Made by a program: the position numbers and the translations under genes
Notes under the pieces: generated by a model
Told to the model about the DNA's origin: nothing
Database searches by the model: none
Seen by the model: only the letters and a program-made list of their open reading frames with translations
Source of the DNA: Brevibacterium sp. S22
Lineage (GTDB): Bacteria > Actinomycetota > Actinomycetes > Actinomycetales > Brevibacteriaceae
Reading direction: 5' to 3'
NCBI RefSeq assembly: GCF_004745485.1
Contig: NZ_RHFG01000015.1
Location: 49,029 to 113,028, forward strand
DNA length: 64,000 nucleotides
Shown here: piece by piece, positions 31,141-39,812 of the stretch
Position numbering within the stretch: position 1 is the first letter of the stretch
Layout: every line of letters starts with the position of its first letter

Positions 31141-32871
31141 ATGACGAACGAATCCTCCAGCGCTGACCCGAAGAGCTCCGAGGCACAGGCGGCGAAACCC
31201 GGCGCCCGAGTCAAAGACGCAGTCGCGGTCCCCTCACCGCAGGCGCCCGGTCCCGGTGCCCCCGCCGCTGCTGCACCAGCAGCCGCTGCCTCCGGATCCG
31301 GCCCGGCACCGGCCTCTGCCGATGCCGCCCCACCGCAGCTCGAGGTGGCTGTGGCCACCGATGCAGCCTATGCCGGTGAGGAAGCCGACAGAGTCCAGCT
31401 GCGCCGACCGCTGCGCAACATCTCCGAGGTCCGGCACTTCTTCCGCACGAATCAGACCCCGATCTATTTCGTCGGAGCCACCCCGTTCAACCTGCTCGGC
31501 CTCGACCGGTGGGTGCGCAACTTCTCCTACATCACCTACTACGACGGCTGGGACGGTGGACATCCGCGCGTGTTCTCCCCGCGCTACAGACCCTATGTCG
31601 AGTTCGAATCCGGTGAGGCGATCAACAATTGGCTGCTGCTCAACGCCGAGGTGCGCGCTCATATGACGCGCAATGTCCCCCATGGTGAACGAGTCAAGGT
31701 CGCGATGGTCTTCTTCGACGAGGAGACTGAGCGGATCTGCCGGGAACTCGGCTACGATCTCATCCTGCCTTCGGCGGCGCTGCGCAATCAGCTCGATTCG
31801 AAGATCGAGACGACGAAGCTCGGCAATGAGGCCGGTGCGTTCTCCGTTCCGAATGTCCTCACCACCGCTGACACCTATGAAGAGCTCAATGACCGAGCCG
31901 CCGAGGCGGGGCTGGGGACCGATCTCGTCGTGCAGACTCCGTACGGTGATTCGGGCAAGACGACGTTCTTCATCTCCGATGCCGCTGGTTGGGAGACGCA
32001 CAAAGACGACATCATCGGCGAGCAGCTGAAGGTGATGAAGCGGATCAACAACACCCCGGTCGCCGTCGAAGCGGTCATCACCTCCAGCGGTGTCGTCGTC
32101 GGTCCTTATCTGACCGAGCTGGCCGGTTTTGCCGAGCTCACCCCGTACAAGGGCGGGTGGTGCGGCAATGAGATGAAGCCCGATGTGCTCAACGCCGAGC
32201 AGCGGGCACAGACCCGTGACCTCGTGGGTCGGATGGGTGAGGGACTGCGCACCCGCGGGTATCGCGGGTTCTTCGAGGTCGATGTCCTCGTCGATCTCGA
32301 CAGCGACGACGTCTACCTCGGCGAACTCAATCCGCGGATCTCCGGTGCCTCGGCGATCACGAACGTCACGGCCGGTGCCTATGCTGATGTGCCGCTGTTC
32401 CTGTTCCACCTGCTCGAATACCTCGATGTCGAATTCGACCTCGACGTCAAGGAGATCAACGAGCGGTGGGAAGAGCTCTCCGGCGCCGATGAGTGGAGCC
32501 AGATGATCATCAAGGAGACGGCGCCGATCACCGAGTACATCACACATTCGCCGCTGACGGGTCAGTACTACCTCGATCAGTACGGAACGCTGACATACAA
32601 GCGCGCGGCCCTGGACTGGCACCCTCTGCAGAACGGCAGCGAGGTGTTCTTCCTGCGCATCTTCGGCGCCGGAGACTACCGGTGGAAGGGCGCGGACCTC
32701 GGAGTGCTGGTGACGAAGAATCCGCTGCAGACGAACGTCGGCGGACCCGATGCGCTGAGCATCCGCGCCAAGCACTTCATCGATTCGATCCGCGCGATGT
32801 ATGCCGGAGTTCCGGTCGTCGCGGATGATCCGTCGCCGGCTCTCGGCGGGCCCGGAGCCAAAGGCGACTGA
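31141..32871 (+). CDS. ATP-grasp (biotin carboxylase-like) enzyme of unknown substrate
   Basis: 576 residues from ATG 31141, preceded by AAGGAG. The first 85 residues are Ala/Pro-rich and look disordered. The core (about 100-540) has an N-terminal pre-grasp region (FVGATPFNLLGLDRWVRNFSYITYYDGWDGG), a lid and ATP-binding run (VVQTPYGDSGKTTFFI), KVMKRINNTPVAVEAVITSSG, and the metal-binding part FFEVDVLVDLDSDDVYLGELNPRISGAS (ExN motif). No biotin-carrier domain or biotin Lys is present, so it is not a complete carboxylase. ATP-grasp enzymes join a carboxylate to an amine or thiol through an acyl phosphate. The next gene is a NylB-like serine hydrolase 111 bases downstream on the same strand. Confidence 0.78.
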   Translation: MTNESSSADPKSSEAQAAKPGARVKDAVAVPSPQAPGPGAPAAAAPAAAASGSGPAPASADAAPPQLEVAVATDAAYAGEEADRVQLRRPLRNISEVRHFFRTNQTPIYFVGATPFNLLGLDRWVRNFSYITYYDGWDGGHPRVFSPRYRPYVEFESGEAINNWLLLNAEVRAHMTRNVPHGERVKVAMVFFDEETERICRELGYDLILPSAALRNQLDSKIETTKLGNEAGAFSVPNVLTTADTYEELNDRAAEAGLGTDLVVQTPYGDSGKTTFFISDAAGWETHKDDIIGEQLKVMKRINNTPVAVEAVITSSGVVVGPYLTELAGFAELTPYKGGWCGNEMKPDVLNAEQRAQTRDLVGRMGEGLRTRGYRGFFEVDVLVDLDSDDVYLGELNPRISGASAITNVTAGAYADVPLFLFHLLEYLDVEFDLDVKEINERWEELSGADEWSQMIIKETAPITEYITHSPLTGQYYLDQYGTLTYKRAALDWHPLQNGSEVFFLRIFGAGDYRWKGADLGVLVTKNPLQTNVGGPDALSIRAKHFIDSIRAMYAGVPVVADDPSPALGGPGAKGD

Positions 32872-32982
32872 ATCGGAGCCCGGCCGCCTCGATGATAATC
32901 TCAACACGACCCGAGGCGGCGAGCAGCTGCCGTCCGCGGATCCGTTCCGCGGACAGACCGACCCGAGAATCAGAGGTGAAGA

Positions 32983-34239
32983 GTGATCGAACCGGCACCG
33001 GAGCAGACCGCGGCCACTCCCCCGGCGGAGCCAGCCGTGACCCCATCGGCACCTGTCGATCCGGCGGCCGGAATCGACCGGGACAACTGGCAGGATCCCG
33101 TCAACGTCCGGTGGTCGTTCCAGAACGTCGCCCGGGTTCTGCCGACGACGCCGATCTCCCGGGGCACCGGGCCGGTGGCCGAACTTCCAGCCGATCTGCA
33201 GGACCTCGGCGAGGTCGAGATCCCGGCGACGGAGCACTCGAAGGCTCGCAGCGTCCGCAGCGTCATCGAATCCACCGACACGGATGCCTGGATGCTCATG
33301 CACAACGGGACCGTGCTCACCGAAGAGTATTTCGGAGAGATGACCGCGTCGACCGAGCATCTGCTGATGTCGGTGTCGAAGTCACTCGTCGGCACAGTTG
33401 CCGGCGTGCTCGTCGGATCCGGTGACCTCGACCCGGATCGTCTCATCACCGACTACGTCCCGGAGCTTGCGACGTCCGGCTATGCCGGTGCCACGGTGCG
33501 CCACATCCTCGACATGCGTTCGGGCATCCGCTTCTCCGAGGACTACCTCGACCCGAAGTCCGAAGTGAGGCAGATCGAAGAGCAGATCGGCTGGTCGGAA
33601 GCCAAGCGCGAGAATCCGGGCATCGGCATGTACGAGTTCCTCACCACACTTGAGGCGAAGTCCGAACACGGCGGGGTCTTCGAGTACCGGTCCTGCGAGA
33701 CCGATGTGCTCGGATGGGTATGCGAGAAGATCGCCGGCGAGCGCATGCAGCCGCTCATGTCACGGGTGCTGTGGTCCCGGCTCGGTGCCGAACAGGACGC
33801 GATCATCGCCACCGACCAGTACGGGGTCGGGATGTTCGACGGCGGCATCAACACGAGTCTGCGCGATCTTGCCCGCTTCGGCTTCGTCTACATCAACCGC
33901 GGTCAGTCTCTGACCGGGCAGCAGGTCGCTCCCACGACGTGGATCGGCGATACGCTCACCACCTCCGACGATGTGCGCCGGGCCTTCGCCGATGGGCCCG
34001 GAGACAACCGGATGCCGGGCGGGGCATATCACAACCAATTCTGGTTCCCGTTCCCCGACTCTCATGCCTTCCTCGCTCTCGGCATCCACGGTCAGATGAT
34101 CTACATGAACCCGGGCGCGAACGTCCTCGGCGTCAAACTCTCGAGTTGGGGACTGCCGCAGGATGCGACGAAGCTGTTCCCGACGATTCGCGCTTTCGAG
34201 GCCCTCGCGAAGGCCGTCAACTCCCCTGCCGCGGAATAG
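32983..34239 (+). CDS. Serine hydrolase, beta-lactamase/NylB-like
   Basis: 418 residues, GTG start at 32983 with GAGGTGAAGA upstream. The catalytic SxxK is MSVSKSLVG (Ser nucleophile, Lys base), and the Tyr of YRSCETD fits the YxS/N element. DMRSGIRFSEDYLDPKSE and the C-terminal FLALGIHGQMIYMNP resemble 6-aminohexanoate-dimer hydrolases and related EstB-type enzymes, which cut amides or esters. The N-terminal 30 residues are Pro/Ala-rich and no signal peptide is visible, so it is probably cytoplasmic. Pairing with an ATP-grasp ligase suggests a synthesis/cleavage pair for an amide compound; this is inference. Confidence 0.85.
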   Translation: MIEPAPEQTAATPPAEPAVTPSAPVDPAAGIDRDNWQDPVNVRWSFQNVARVLPTTPISRGTGPVAELPADLQDLGEVEIPATEHSKARSVRSVIESTDTDAWMLMHNGTVLTEEYFGEMTASTEHLLMSVSKSLVGTVAGVLVGSGDLDPDRLITDYVPELATSGYAGATVRHILDMRSGIRFSEDYLDPKSEVRQIEEQIGWSEAKRENPGIGMYEFLTTLEAKSEHGGVFEYRSCETDVLGWVCEKIAGERMQPLMSRVLWSRLGAEQDAIIATDQYGVGMFDGGINTSLRDLARFGFVYINRGQSLTGQQVAPTTWIGDTLTTSDDVRRAFADGPGDNRMPGGAYHNQFWFPFPDSHAFLALGIHGQMIYMNPGANVLGVKLSSWGLPQDATKLFPTIRAFEALAKAVNSPAAE

Positions 34240-34303
34240 GCGTCAACAGCTTCGTCTCGAATCGAACCTCATCACCGCCCCGGGGTGGTCGGAGGCAGAC
34301 ACC

Positions 34304-34399
34304 ACTGAGCAGACGAAGACTGACGTCACGGAACAGGCGAAGCCAGACGCCGTGGAACAGACGGCGGCAGACGCCACTGAGCAGACGAAGGCAGACGTC
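34304..34399. repeat. Four tandem 24-bp repeats
   Basis: Units 34304-34327, 34328-34351, 34352-34375 and 34376-34399, each of the form ACNGARCAGRCGRMG followed by RCNGACGYC, then a partial fifth unit. In one plus-strand frame each unit reads TEQTKADV-like. Confidence 0.8.
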
Positions 34400-34482
34400 A
34401 CGGAGCATCACGCACCATTGCCCGCACACCGCACCGGCAACGTCTTCCCCTACAGGCACTCAACCATCACAGCTCTTTCCTC

Positions 34483-34514
34483 GCATAACCACCCACTGCA
34501 GCGGGTGGTTATGC
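34483..34514. terminator. Stem-loop downstream of the repeat
   Basis: A 12-bp perfect stem GCATAACCACCC/GGGTGGTTATGC with an 8-base loop. It is a possible terminator for the ATP-grasp/hydrolase transcript, 244 bases after its stop; no T run follows. Confidence 0.5.
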
Positions 34515-34699
34515 GGGCAGCGGTGGCGGATGGTCACTTCCCGGCCCGAAAGTTACTCACTCCCCGGCCCGAATGTGCCCGAATCGTCACAGGTGTCGCC
34601 GGATCTGCACACCGAACCGGCGTCTGCGGCAATGCGCCGTGGCAGAATCGTGGTGTATAGACAACGCTTGTGATCGCCTGAGTGCGAAGGAGAAACACG

Positions 34700-35296
34700 A
34701 TGACCCCGATTCGCCGGTCCGCTTGGATGCCCCGCCTGTTGACGGCGGCTGCTGGAACCGCTCTTGCATTGTCCCTGACCGCCTGCGGAGGATCCGGAGA
34801 CGACAAACCGGCCGAAGACGAGAACTCCGAAGCAGCTCAGACCGAAAAGGGCGGATTCGGCGGAGGTGCCGTCGAGTCGGAAGCGGCCGAGGCCCAGGGT
34901 TCTGAACCCGCCGAGAAAGAGCCTACCGACACCAAGTCGTCCGATCTGTTCGCCGACGCTGCGAAGACGACGAACTGGGCCAGTGACGACGGCATGAAGA
35001 TCGACAAGAAGGGCAACGGCATCGTGCCCGCCGCATCGATCGAAGCCGACCTCATCGATCTGTTCGAGAACAAGCTCGAATTGAAGGTCAAGGAAGCCGC
35101 GTGCGACTCCGATATGGAGCTCAAGGAATGGTACGGATACAAGTCCTGCCAGGTCACCATCAAAGACAAACAGTCCTACAACAATGAGAAGAAGTTCTTC
35201 GGATCGGTGAAGATCGTCGACCACAAGGACAAGATGGTCAAGTACGAACTCATGTTCCCCGGCATCGACAAGGAAGACTTCGACTTCAAGGACTGA
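34700..35296 (+). CDS. Lipoprotein, unknown function
   Basis: 198 residues from ATG 34700, with AAGGAG upstream. A signal peptide with lipobox LTAC (Cys about residue 28) is followed by an acidic Gly/Glu-rich linker (about 30-75) and a folded domain (about 76-198) containing the Cys pair in EAACDSDMELKEWYGYKSCQV. It should be attached to the outer face of the membrane. It resembles the lipoprotein at 62386-63090 in plan (lipobox, acidic linker, small domain with two Cys) but not obviously in sequence. Confidence 0.85.
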   Translation: MTPIRRSAWMPRLLTAAAGTALALSLTACGGSGDDKPAEDENSEAAQTEKGGFGGGAVESEAAEAQGSEPAEKEPTDTKSSDLFADAAKTTNWASDDGMKIDKKGNGIVPAASIEADLIDLFENKLELKVKEAACDSDMELKEWYGYKSCQVTIKDKQSYNNEKKFFGSVKIVDHKDKMVKYELMFPGIDKEDFDFKD

Positions 35297-35331
35297 CTCG
35301 GTCAGATTCCAGCAGGCACCACCCCGACGCA

Positions 35332-35363
35332 ACCCCGTCCCCGTCACTCGGCGGGGACGGGGT
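35332..35363 (+). terminator. Terminator after the lipoprotein gene
   Basis: A 12-bp perfect stem ACCCCGTCCCCG/CGGGGACGGGGT (arms 35332-35343 and 35352-35363), followed by TCTCTGT, 36 bases past the stop. Confidence 0.8.
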
Positions 35364-35483
35364 CTCTGTGCCGCGGCTGCGCATCGACCTTCCCGCCGCG
35401 GTTGGCACCGAGTAGCATGAAGGGCCAGGCCGCAGGCACGCCTCCAGACAGGCAGACACGGACGCGGCCGGGAAGGATCCCTC

Positions 35484-35945
35484 ATGACTGAACACCGTCC
35501 CCCATTGCCGCCGTTCGATCGGGACTCCGCCGCGCAGAAGGTCCAGGGCGCCGAGGATGCGTGGAACACTCGCAGTCCGCGGACAGTCGCCTCGGCCTAC
35601 ACCGTGGATTCGGTGTGGCGCAATCGCGATGAGTTCATTACCGGCCGCGATGAGATCCTTGCGTTCCTCACCCGCAAATGGGACCGCGAACTCGACTACG
35701 CGCTGCGCAAGAATCTGTGGGCATTCGATGACAACCGCATTGCCGTCCGCTTCCAATACGAATGGCACGATGCCGGCGGTCAGTGGTGGCGCAGCTATGG
35801 AAACGAGTTGTGGGAGTTCGATGCTCAGGGGCTGATGGCACGCCGTGAAGCAAGCATCAATGATGTCGCCATCGCCGAGGCGGACCGCTGGATCCGTGGG
35901 CCCCGACCGGCCGAGGACCGCGGCAGGGAATTCGACCTCCGGTAA
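35484..35945 (+). CDS. DUF1348 (NTF2/SnoaL-fold) protein
   Basis: 153 residues, start supported by AAGGA upstream. The sequence is a close family fit: [49 protein letters not shown] and [27 protein letters not shown]. The NTF2-like fold forms a cone-shaped cavity used by several isomerases and cyclases, but DUF1348 members have no assigned reaction. It is convergent with the next gene (13-base gap). Confidence 0.9.
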   Translation: MTEHRPPLPPFDRDSAAQKVQGAEDAWNTRSPRTVASAYTVDSVWRNRDEFITGRDEILAFLTRKWDRELDYALRKNLWAFDDNRIAVRFQYEWHDAGGQWWRSYGNELWEFDAQGLMARREASINDVAIAEADRWIRGPRPAEDRGREFDLR

Positions 35946-35958
35946 GACATTCGTGGGC

Positions 35959-36930
35959 TCAATCGCCGCCTTGGGCGGTGGCGGAGGCATCCCACCAGTC
36001 GAGGATCCGCTGGGCTTGCAGCGTCACCCATTTCGAGGGTTCGCCGACGGGTGCGTCGACATGGAACCAGACTTCCCCGCCGAGGCGGTGCTCCTGTTGC
36101 CAGCGTCCGTCCGCTCCTCGGCGAGACCGGATCATCTCAACGGCTTCGCGCATGCGCGGATCCGGATCGGTGCCATCGGTTCGTGCCGCTTCTCGGAAGT
36201 AATCGAGTGCCGGCAGGATCCCGTAGAACCACCGTCTGGGGCAGAACAGCGCCAGGGCACGTTCGTCGAAGGGTTCGCCGGTGCCTCGGCGGCGGAACAG
36301 ATCTCGGACGAGCAGGTATTCCTCTCCCCCGGCCCGGGCCTGAGCTACGCGTGCGCTGTCGCCGGTGGACTTCTGGTAATCGAGGAGCGCGACGAGGGCG
36401 TTGAGGGTGGAATGGAAGGAGGACACCTTCGCACCGTCGACCCATTCGCAGTTCCACCCGCCGTCATCGAGCTGGTGGTCGAGGAACCAGTCGACGAGCC
36501 CGTCGACATCGGCACCCAGCCAGAGGCCGTTCGACAGTGTCCACGCATTGATGCACACATCGACTTCGCCGCCCCAGTAGGACAGGTTCTCGTATTCCCA
36601 CCGAACGGGCGCCAGTTTCTCTGCGGTCCCTGCCAGCACCGACGCAGCCACTCCCCACTCGCGCAGGTCCTTGAGCGCCCAGGTCGTCGCCGTCCACGGC
36701 TGTGAACGCTCAGTGTCGAAATCGAAGCCGGCGGGGAAATATGCTCCGCCGGCCCATTGCCCATCCGGGTCCTGCCTGGCGAGCAGCTCGGCACCGAATC
36801 CGACGTGTGCGACTTCGGCTCTGCTTGACTGCCAGGTCGAGTCCTCAGCACCGAGGAGGTCACGTTCGACCTGCCAGCGCAAGGACGGTTCGGAATCGAG
36901 CAGCCAGTCGGACAGTTGTGCGTTGATCAT
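35959..36930 (-). CDS. Squalene-cyclase/prenyltransferase-fold alpha-toroid protein
   Basis: 323 residues made of alpha-alpha hairpin repeats: PSLRWQVERDLLG, ARQDPDGQWAGGAYFP, DGGWNCEW (QW-like motif), and a final ADGRWQQEHRLGGEVWFHVD. It is about half the length of a true squalene-hopene cyclase, and I see no DXDD catalytic motif, so it is a terpene-cyclase-fold protein rather than a proven cyclase. No signal peptide is present. Function unknown. Confidence 0.8.
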   Translation of the reverse strand: MINAQLSDWLLDSEPSLRWQVERDLLGAEDSTWQSSRAEVAHVGFGAELLARQDPDGQWAGGAYFPAGFDFDTERSQPWTATTWALKDLREWGVAASVLAGTAEKLAPVRWEYENLSYWGGEVDVCINAWTLSNGLWLGADVDGLVDWFLDHQLDDGGWNCEWVDGAKVSSFHSTLNALVALLDYQKSTGDSARVAQARAGGEEYLLVRDLFRRRGTGEPFDERALALFCPRRWFYGILPALDYFREAARTDGTDPDPRMREAVEMIRSRRGADGRWQQEHRLGGEVWFHVDAPVGEPSKWVTLQAQRILDWWDASATAQGGD

Positions 36931-37322
36931 CGTTGATCTCCCGCTTCGGTCGAACAGTCTCTATGAGAGTAGGTGACAAACCGTCCGATGACCATACCCC
37001 GCCGCCGAATTGCGGTCGAACGGACATCCGTCGCGCTCGGACCGGCCCTGAGCATAAGAGAAGACCCCCACGCCGGGACCTTATCCCTGGTGAGGGGCTT
37101 GATCGGTAGCGGGAGGGGCCCTGTTTGCACCCACAACATGCCCGTGCGGGCCGCATTATCGGTCTGCTCGAGGGCGTTGGTTTCAATGCTGTTGACGTGA
37201 TCACCTATCGTCATGCCGTCCGGTGTGCGGTCGATCGCGTGGTAGGTCATGGCGAGTTCGATGGGGGGCGTTGCGGATGCGGCGGCGTTGCTTCTCGCCT
37301 TCTTGGTATCTGACGTATTCAA
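36927..37322 (-). pseudogene. Phage-type gene fused across the element boundary
   Basis: An open frame beginning TTG 37322 has protein-like sequence in its first half (TPPIELAMTYHAIDRTPDGM, then DHVNSIETNALEQTDNAARTGM) and then reads straight through the boundary repeat at 37073-37118 into host DNA, where it becomes unconvincing. An alternative start ATG 37329 overlaps the preceding stop (ATGA) but is in another frame and ends after about 42 codons. I take it as a truncated element gene. Confidence 0.35.
37073..37118. mobile_element. Distal boundary repeat of the tRNA-Met element
   Basis: About 46 bases that match 39821-39865: a shared 22-base block (TTATCCCTGG onward, ending GGGGCTTGA) and the block GTAGCGGGAGGGG, which is the 3' end of tRNA-Met (reverse sense). 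It is also a hairpin on the minus strand (CCCCTCACC ... GGCGTGGGGG), probably the original tRNA terminator. Confidence 0.75.
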
Positions 37323-37325
37323 CGT

Positions 37326-37955
37326 TCATTTGCCACCCCCTGCGAGGTTGCTGAGGATCCGTGGGATCTCGGTGGTCGAGGTCTGCATCTGTTCGGGTGT
37401 GGCACTGATGCCGGTGAGGAGTGATGTGAGGACGGTTTCGAACTGGGCGCCCGTCTGCTCGGCGATACGCACTTGGCGTTCGTCCACGCCGGCCTTGAGT
37501 GTTTCGCCGGCGTACTTCGCGAGCTGGTCCTGCGCTTTGTGCAACAGCGTGTAGACGATGTGTTGGCGGGCTTCCTCGGTGCGTTCGAACTGTTCCCCGA
37601 ACTCCGGGTTGTCCTTGCCGACGACCTTGGTTTCACCCCACCAGAGGTCGCCGTCGGTTTCGAGGAGCTCCACCTGGTGTCGCAACCACTCCACTTCGCC
37701 GGCTTTGGATGCGACGAGGTCCAGCAGTGCCTGTGCGGGGTCGAGGTTCTCGTGAGGTGTGCCGAGACGACGGGCGACGCGGGTGAGTTTCTCCTGCTCG
37801 AGGTTGCGGGTAGCTGCGGTACGGGCTTTCTTCGATCCCCCGCCGTGGCGTAGGCATACGCGGAGGCCGCGGACGGGGTAGTTTTTGCACTGGTCGCCGC
37901 GTTTCTTGCTGGTGGCTTGGCATTTCTCCGGATCCCAACCGGACTTGTCGACCAT
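37326..37955 (-). CDS. Phage-type Cys/HGG protein, possible small terminase subunit
   Basis: 209 residues. The N-terminus has spaced cysteines ending in HGG (KCQATSKKRGDQCKNYPV, then VCLRHGGGSKKA), a motif I associate with actinophage small-terminase-like or head-region proteins. The rest is mostly helical and charged, with LLDLVASKAGEVEWLRHQVELLE (possible coiled coil) and a C-terminal QTGAQFETVLTSLLTGI. It overlaps the preceding 69-residue gene (TGATG), as in a compact phage operon. Confidence 0.6.
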   Translation of the reverse strand: MVDKSGWDPEKCQATSKKRGDQCKNYPVRGLRVCLRHGGGSKKARTAATRNLEQEKLTRVARRLGTPHENLDPAQALLDLVASKAGEVEWLRHQVELLETDGDLWWGETKVVGKDNPEFGEQFERTEEARQHIVYTLLHKAQDQLAKYAGETLKAGVDERQVRIAEQTGAQFETVLTSLLTGISATPEQMQTSTTEIPRILSNLAGGGK

Positions 37956-38164
37956 CAGAGTCCGCTCACTTCGGTGGTGACGTACACGGTCGCGTCGTTG
38001 GGTACCGAGTGCAGGTGGTCGCCGATGCGGAGGGTACTCGTGTCGGTGGCGGTTTCGAGGGTGATGGAGTGGAGTGTGCCGCTACGGCACCGGCCGAGGG
38101 CTGCGAGGGTCGGCAGGGTGACGGTCTTACCGATGTACTCGGCGGTCAAGTGTCGGATGATCAT
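37955..38164 (-). CDS. Small phage-like protein, unknown
   Basis: 69 residues from ATG 38164 (MIIRHLTAEYIGKTV); an extension to 38257 has a Cys/Arg-rich sequence unlike a protein start. The predicted fold is mostly beta (GTLHSITLETATDTSTLRIG, VYVTTEVSGL). It overlaps the HGG-protein gene. I do not recognise a family. Confidence 0.5.
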   Translation of the reverse strand: MIIRHLTAEYIGKTVTLPTLAALGRCRSGTLHSITLETATDTSTLRIGDHLHSVPNDATVYVTTEVSGL

Positions 38165-38341
38165 GCCCGTAGCTTGTGACCGGACACGGAAGAGTTGCCA
38201 GCGACGACACGCGAGGTTCTGGGCGCAAGTTGAGGAACGAAAACAGCCCCCGGCCATTCAGGCTCAGGGGCTGTTTACTTCAACTACCAACAAATGGCGG
38301 ATACGCGCCGAGGCTCGATCGAAGTCTGATGCCTCGCAATG

Positions 38342-38614
38342 TCATTCGACGATGAAGTTGCTCAGGCCAGCGATCCTTAGGATGAACGGTGCGATCGACA
38401 TCAGAACCAGGACCGATGAGACCACCCAGAGCCACACCATCTTTGCCTTATGCGAGCGGACGCTCGTGCCTAAAGCAAACAAAGGGCTAAGCAAGGGCAG
38501 ACCGTAGAAGATCGGTGTCAACACAAATGCGAGTGCGAGGAAGCCGATGAACTTCCATTCCGTCTTTGAGAGGAATCGCTCACGCTGATCGGTCGCCATA
38601 TCTTGCACCTGCAT
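38342..38614 (-). CDS. Small membrane protein of the element
   Basis: 90 residues from ATG 38614 (MQVQDMATDQRERFLSK); a TTG at 38662 would make 106. Two or three hydrophobic segments: FIGFLALAFVLTPIFYGLPL, LSPLFALG and MVWLWVVSSVLVLMSIAPFI. No ribosome-binding site favours either start. Possible small phage membrane protein; function unknown. Confidence 0.5.
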   Translation of the reverse strand: MQVQDMATDQRERFLSKTEWKFIGFLALAFVLTPIFYGLPLLSPLFALGTSVRSHKAKMVWLWVVSSVLVLMSIAPFILRIAGLSNFIVE

Positions 38615-38651
38615 CCGTTTAGTCCTGACTGCGTTGATGATTGATTCAATA

Positions 38652-38850
38652 TTAGCCGCCAACCTGCCAGGTTTTAACCGCCCCTGACTTGGACGTGCGG
38701 TAGTGAAGGCCCACGCCGAGAGTGATCGGACTTCCCTTCACGAAGAGCGAAGCGTCGAACCGGTAGTACGAATCAGCGTAGGTGCCAGCCTTGGGTTTGG
38801 TGCACCGGGTGGGCTTGACAGACCAGCCAACCTGCCACGATCCTTCGGAG
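38652..38850 (-). pseudogene. 3' fragment of a gene cut by the IS
   Basis: About 65 codons with a protein-like C-terminus (WSVKPTRCTKPKAGTYADSY, then FDASLFVKGSPITLGVG) ending TAA at 38652. Upstream of about 38850 the frame runs into the antisense of the transposase, so the 5' part was removed by insertion. It may have encoded a secreted or surface protein. Confidence 0.5.
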
Positions 38851-39734
38851 TGGCAAGTGTGATCATGCTCGACGGCACCTACTTCAACGGTTGGTGCGTG
38901 CTCATCGCCTACACCGGCACTCACGTCATCGACTGGCAATGGTGCGACCAGGAGAAGAACGCGTCCTGGACAGCCCTCATCAGCCGCATCCCCGCCCCGG
39001 TGGCTGCGATCGTCGATGGCAACGGACCATTGACGACAACGATCAAGCGACTCTGGCCGACCACCCGTATCTAACGGTGTCACTTCCACATCCGACAGGC
39101 CGCACATCGGTACCTGACCATGCGGCCCGTCCTGCCGGCGAACAAGGAACTCCTCGGCCTGTTCAAGATGCTGCCGAAGGTCACCAGCCTCGACGAAGCC
39201 ACGAAGTGGACAGGCGCATTCACGTCCTGGGAAGCGAAATGGGAATCGTTCCTCAAACACCGCACCCAGGTGCGGCCAGGAACACCCCGACCGGCACACG
39301 TGAAGCCGGGACAGCGCTGGTGGTACACGCATCTTCGGACCCGTCGATCCCACAACCTGCTGACAGGACTCCTCCGCGACCGGCAACTGTTCACGTGGCT
39401 AGAACTAGCCGAAGACGACTACACGATCGCGAAGACTACGACCCCATTAGAGGGCGGCCCGAACAAAGCGATCAAGGACTTCCTCCGAGCCCATCGAGGA
39501 CTGAACATCGATCATGCCCGCCGAGGAGTCGACTGGCTGTTGTATCTGCGCACCGAGGCACCCAAGGACCCGTGGTCGTTCGTTACTCCACGAGCGTGGA
39601 CACCACCGCGCAGCGTCCCGAATGTGGTGAAACCCGACACGGGCCGAGAGGAGACGAATCTTCTCTACGGGACGGGATTCAGCGTCGAGGATGGCAATGG
39701 GATCCAGAAGGGCTGGGGTGGCAGAACCCGGTGA
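38850..39734 (+). pseudogene. IS1249-type transposase, truncated and with internal stop
   Basis: The frame starts without an N-terminus at ASVIMLDGTYFNGWCVL (first catalytic Asp in DGT) and continues HVIDWQWCDQEKNASW and AAIVDGNGPLTTTIKRLWP. A TAA at 39072-39074 interrupts it where relatives have Gln (R-I-stop-R-C-H-F-H). The same frame resumes through HIRQAAHRYLTMRPVLPANK, FTSWEAKWESFLKHRTQ and the final Glu region to 39734. The DNA-binding N-terminus is missing, and the single nonsense codon looks like a C-to-T change. The right IS end is probably near 39780, left end about 38850. Confidence 0.8.
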
Positions 39735-39812
39735 GAACCAGCATCGACACGCCCTGCCCATACACACATTTTGGCCTATAACCCTCGGTTGCCGTCTCTG
39801 GGCAGAAAAATA

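Larger units (their letters stand above)
34240..34699. other. Intergenic region with tandem repeat and hairpin
   Basis: 460 bases between the serine hydrolase and the lipoprotein gene. It contains four 24-bp repeats (34304-34399), a stem-loop (34483-34514) and, at its 3' end, a TATAGA (34656-34661) that may be the -10 of the lipoprotein promoter. Open frames here are low-complexity products of the repeat and I do not call a gene. Confidence 0.6.

Noticed and set aside
31234..33360. A 708-codon minus-strand frame opposite the ATP-grasp gene
   Set aside because: The plus strand has clear ATP-grasp motifs and a ribosome-binding site; the minus frame has neither.
34163..34660. Possible gene covering the tandem repeat
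   Set aside because: It overlaps the end of the hydrolase gene in another frame, has no ribosome-binding site, and only the repeat looks protein-like.
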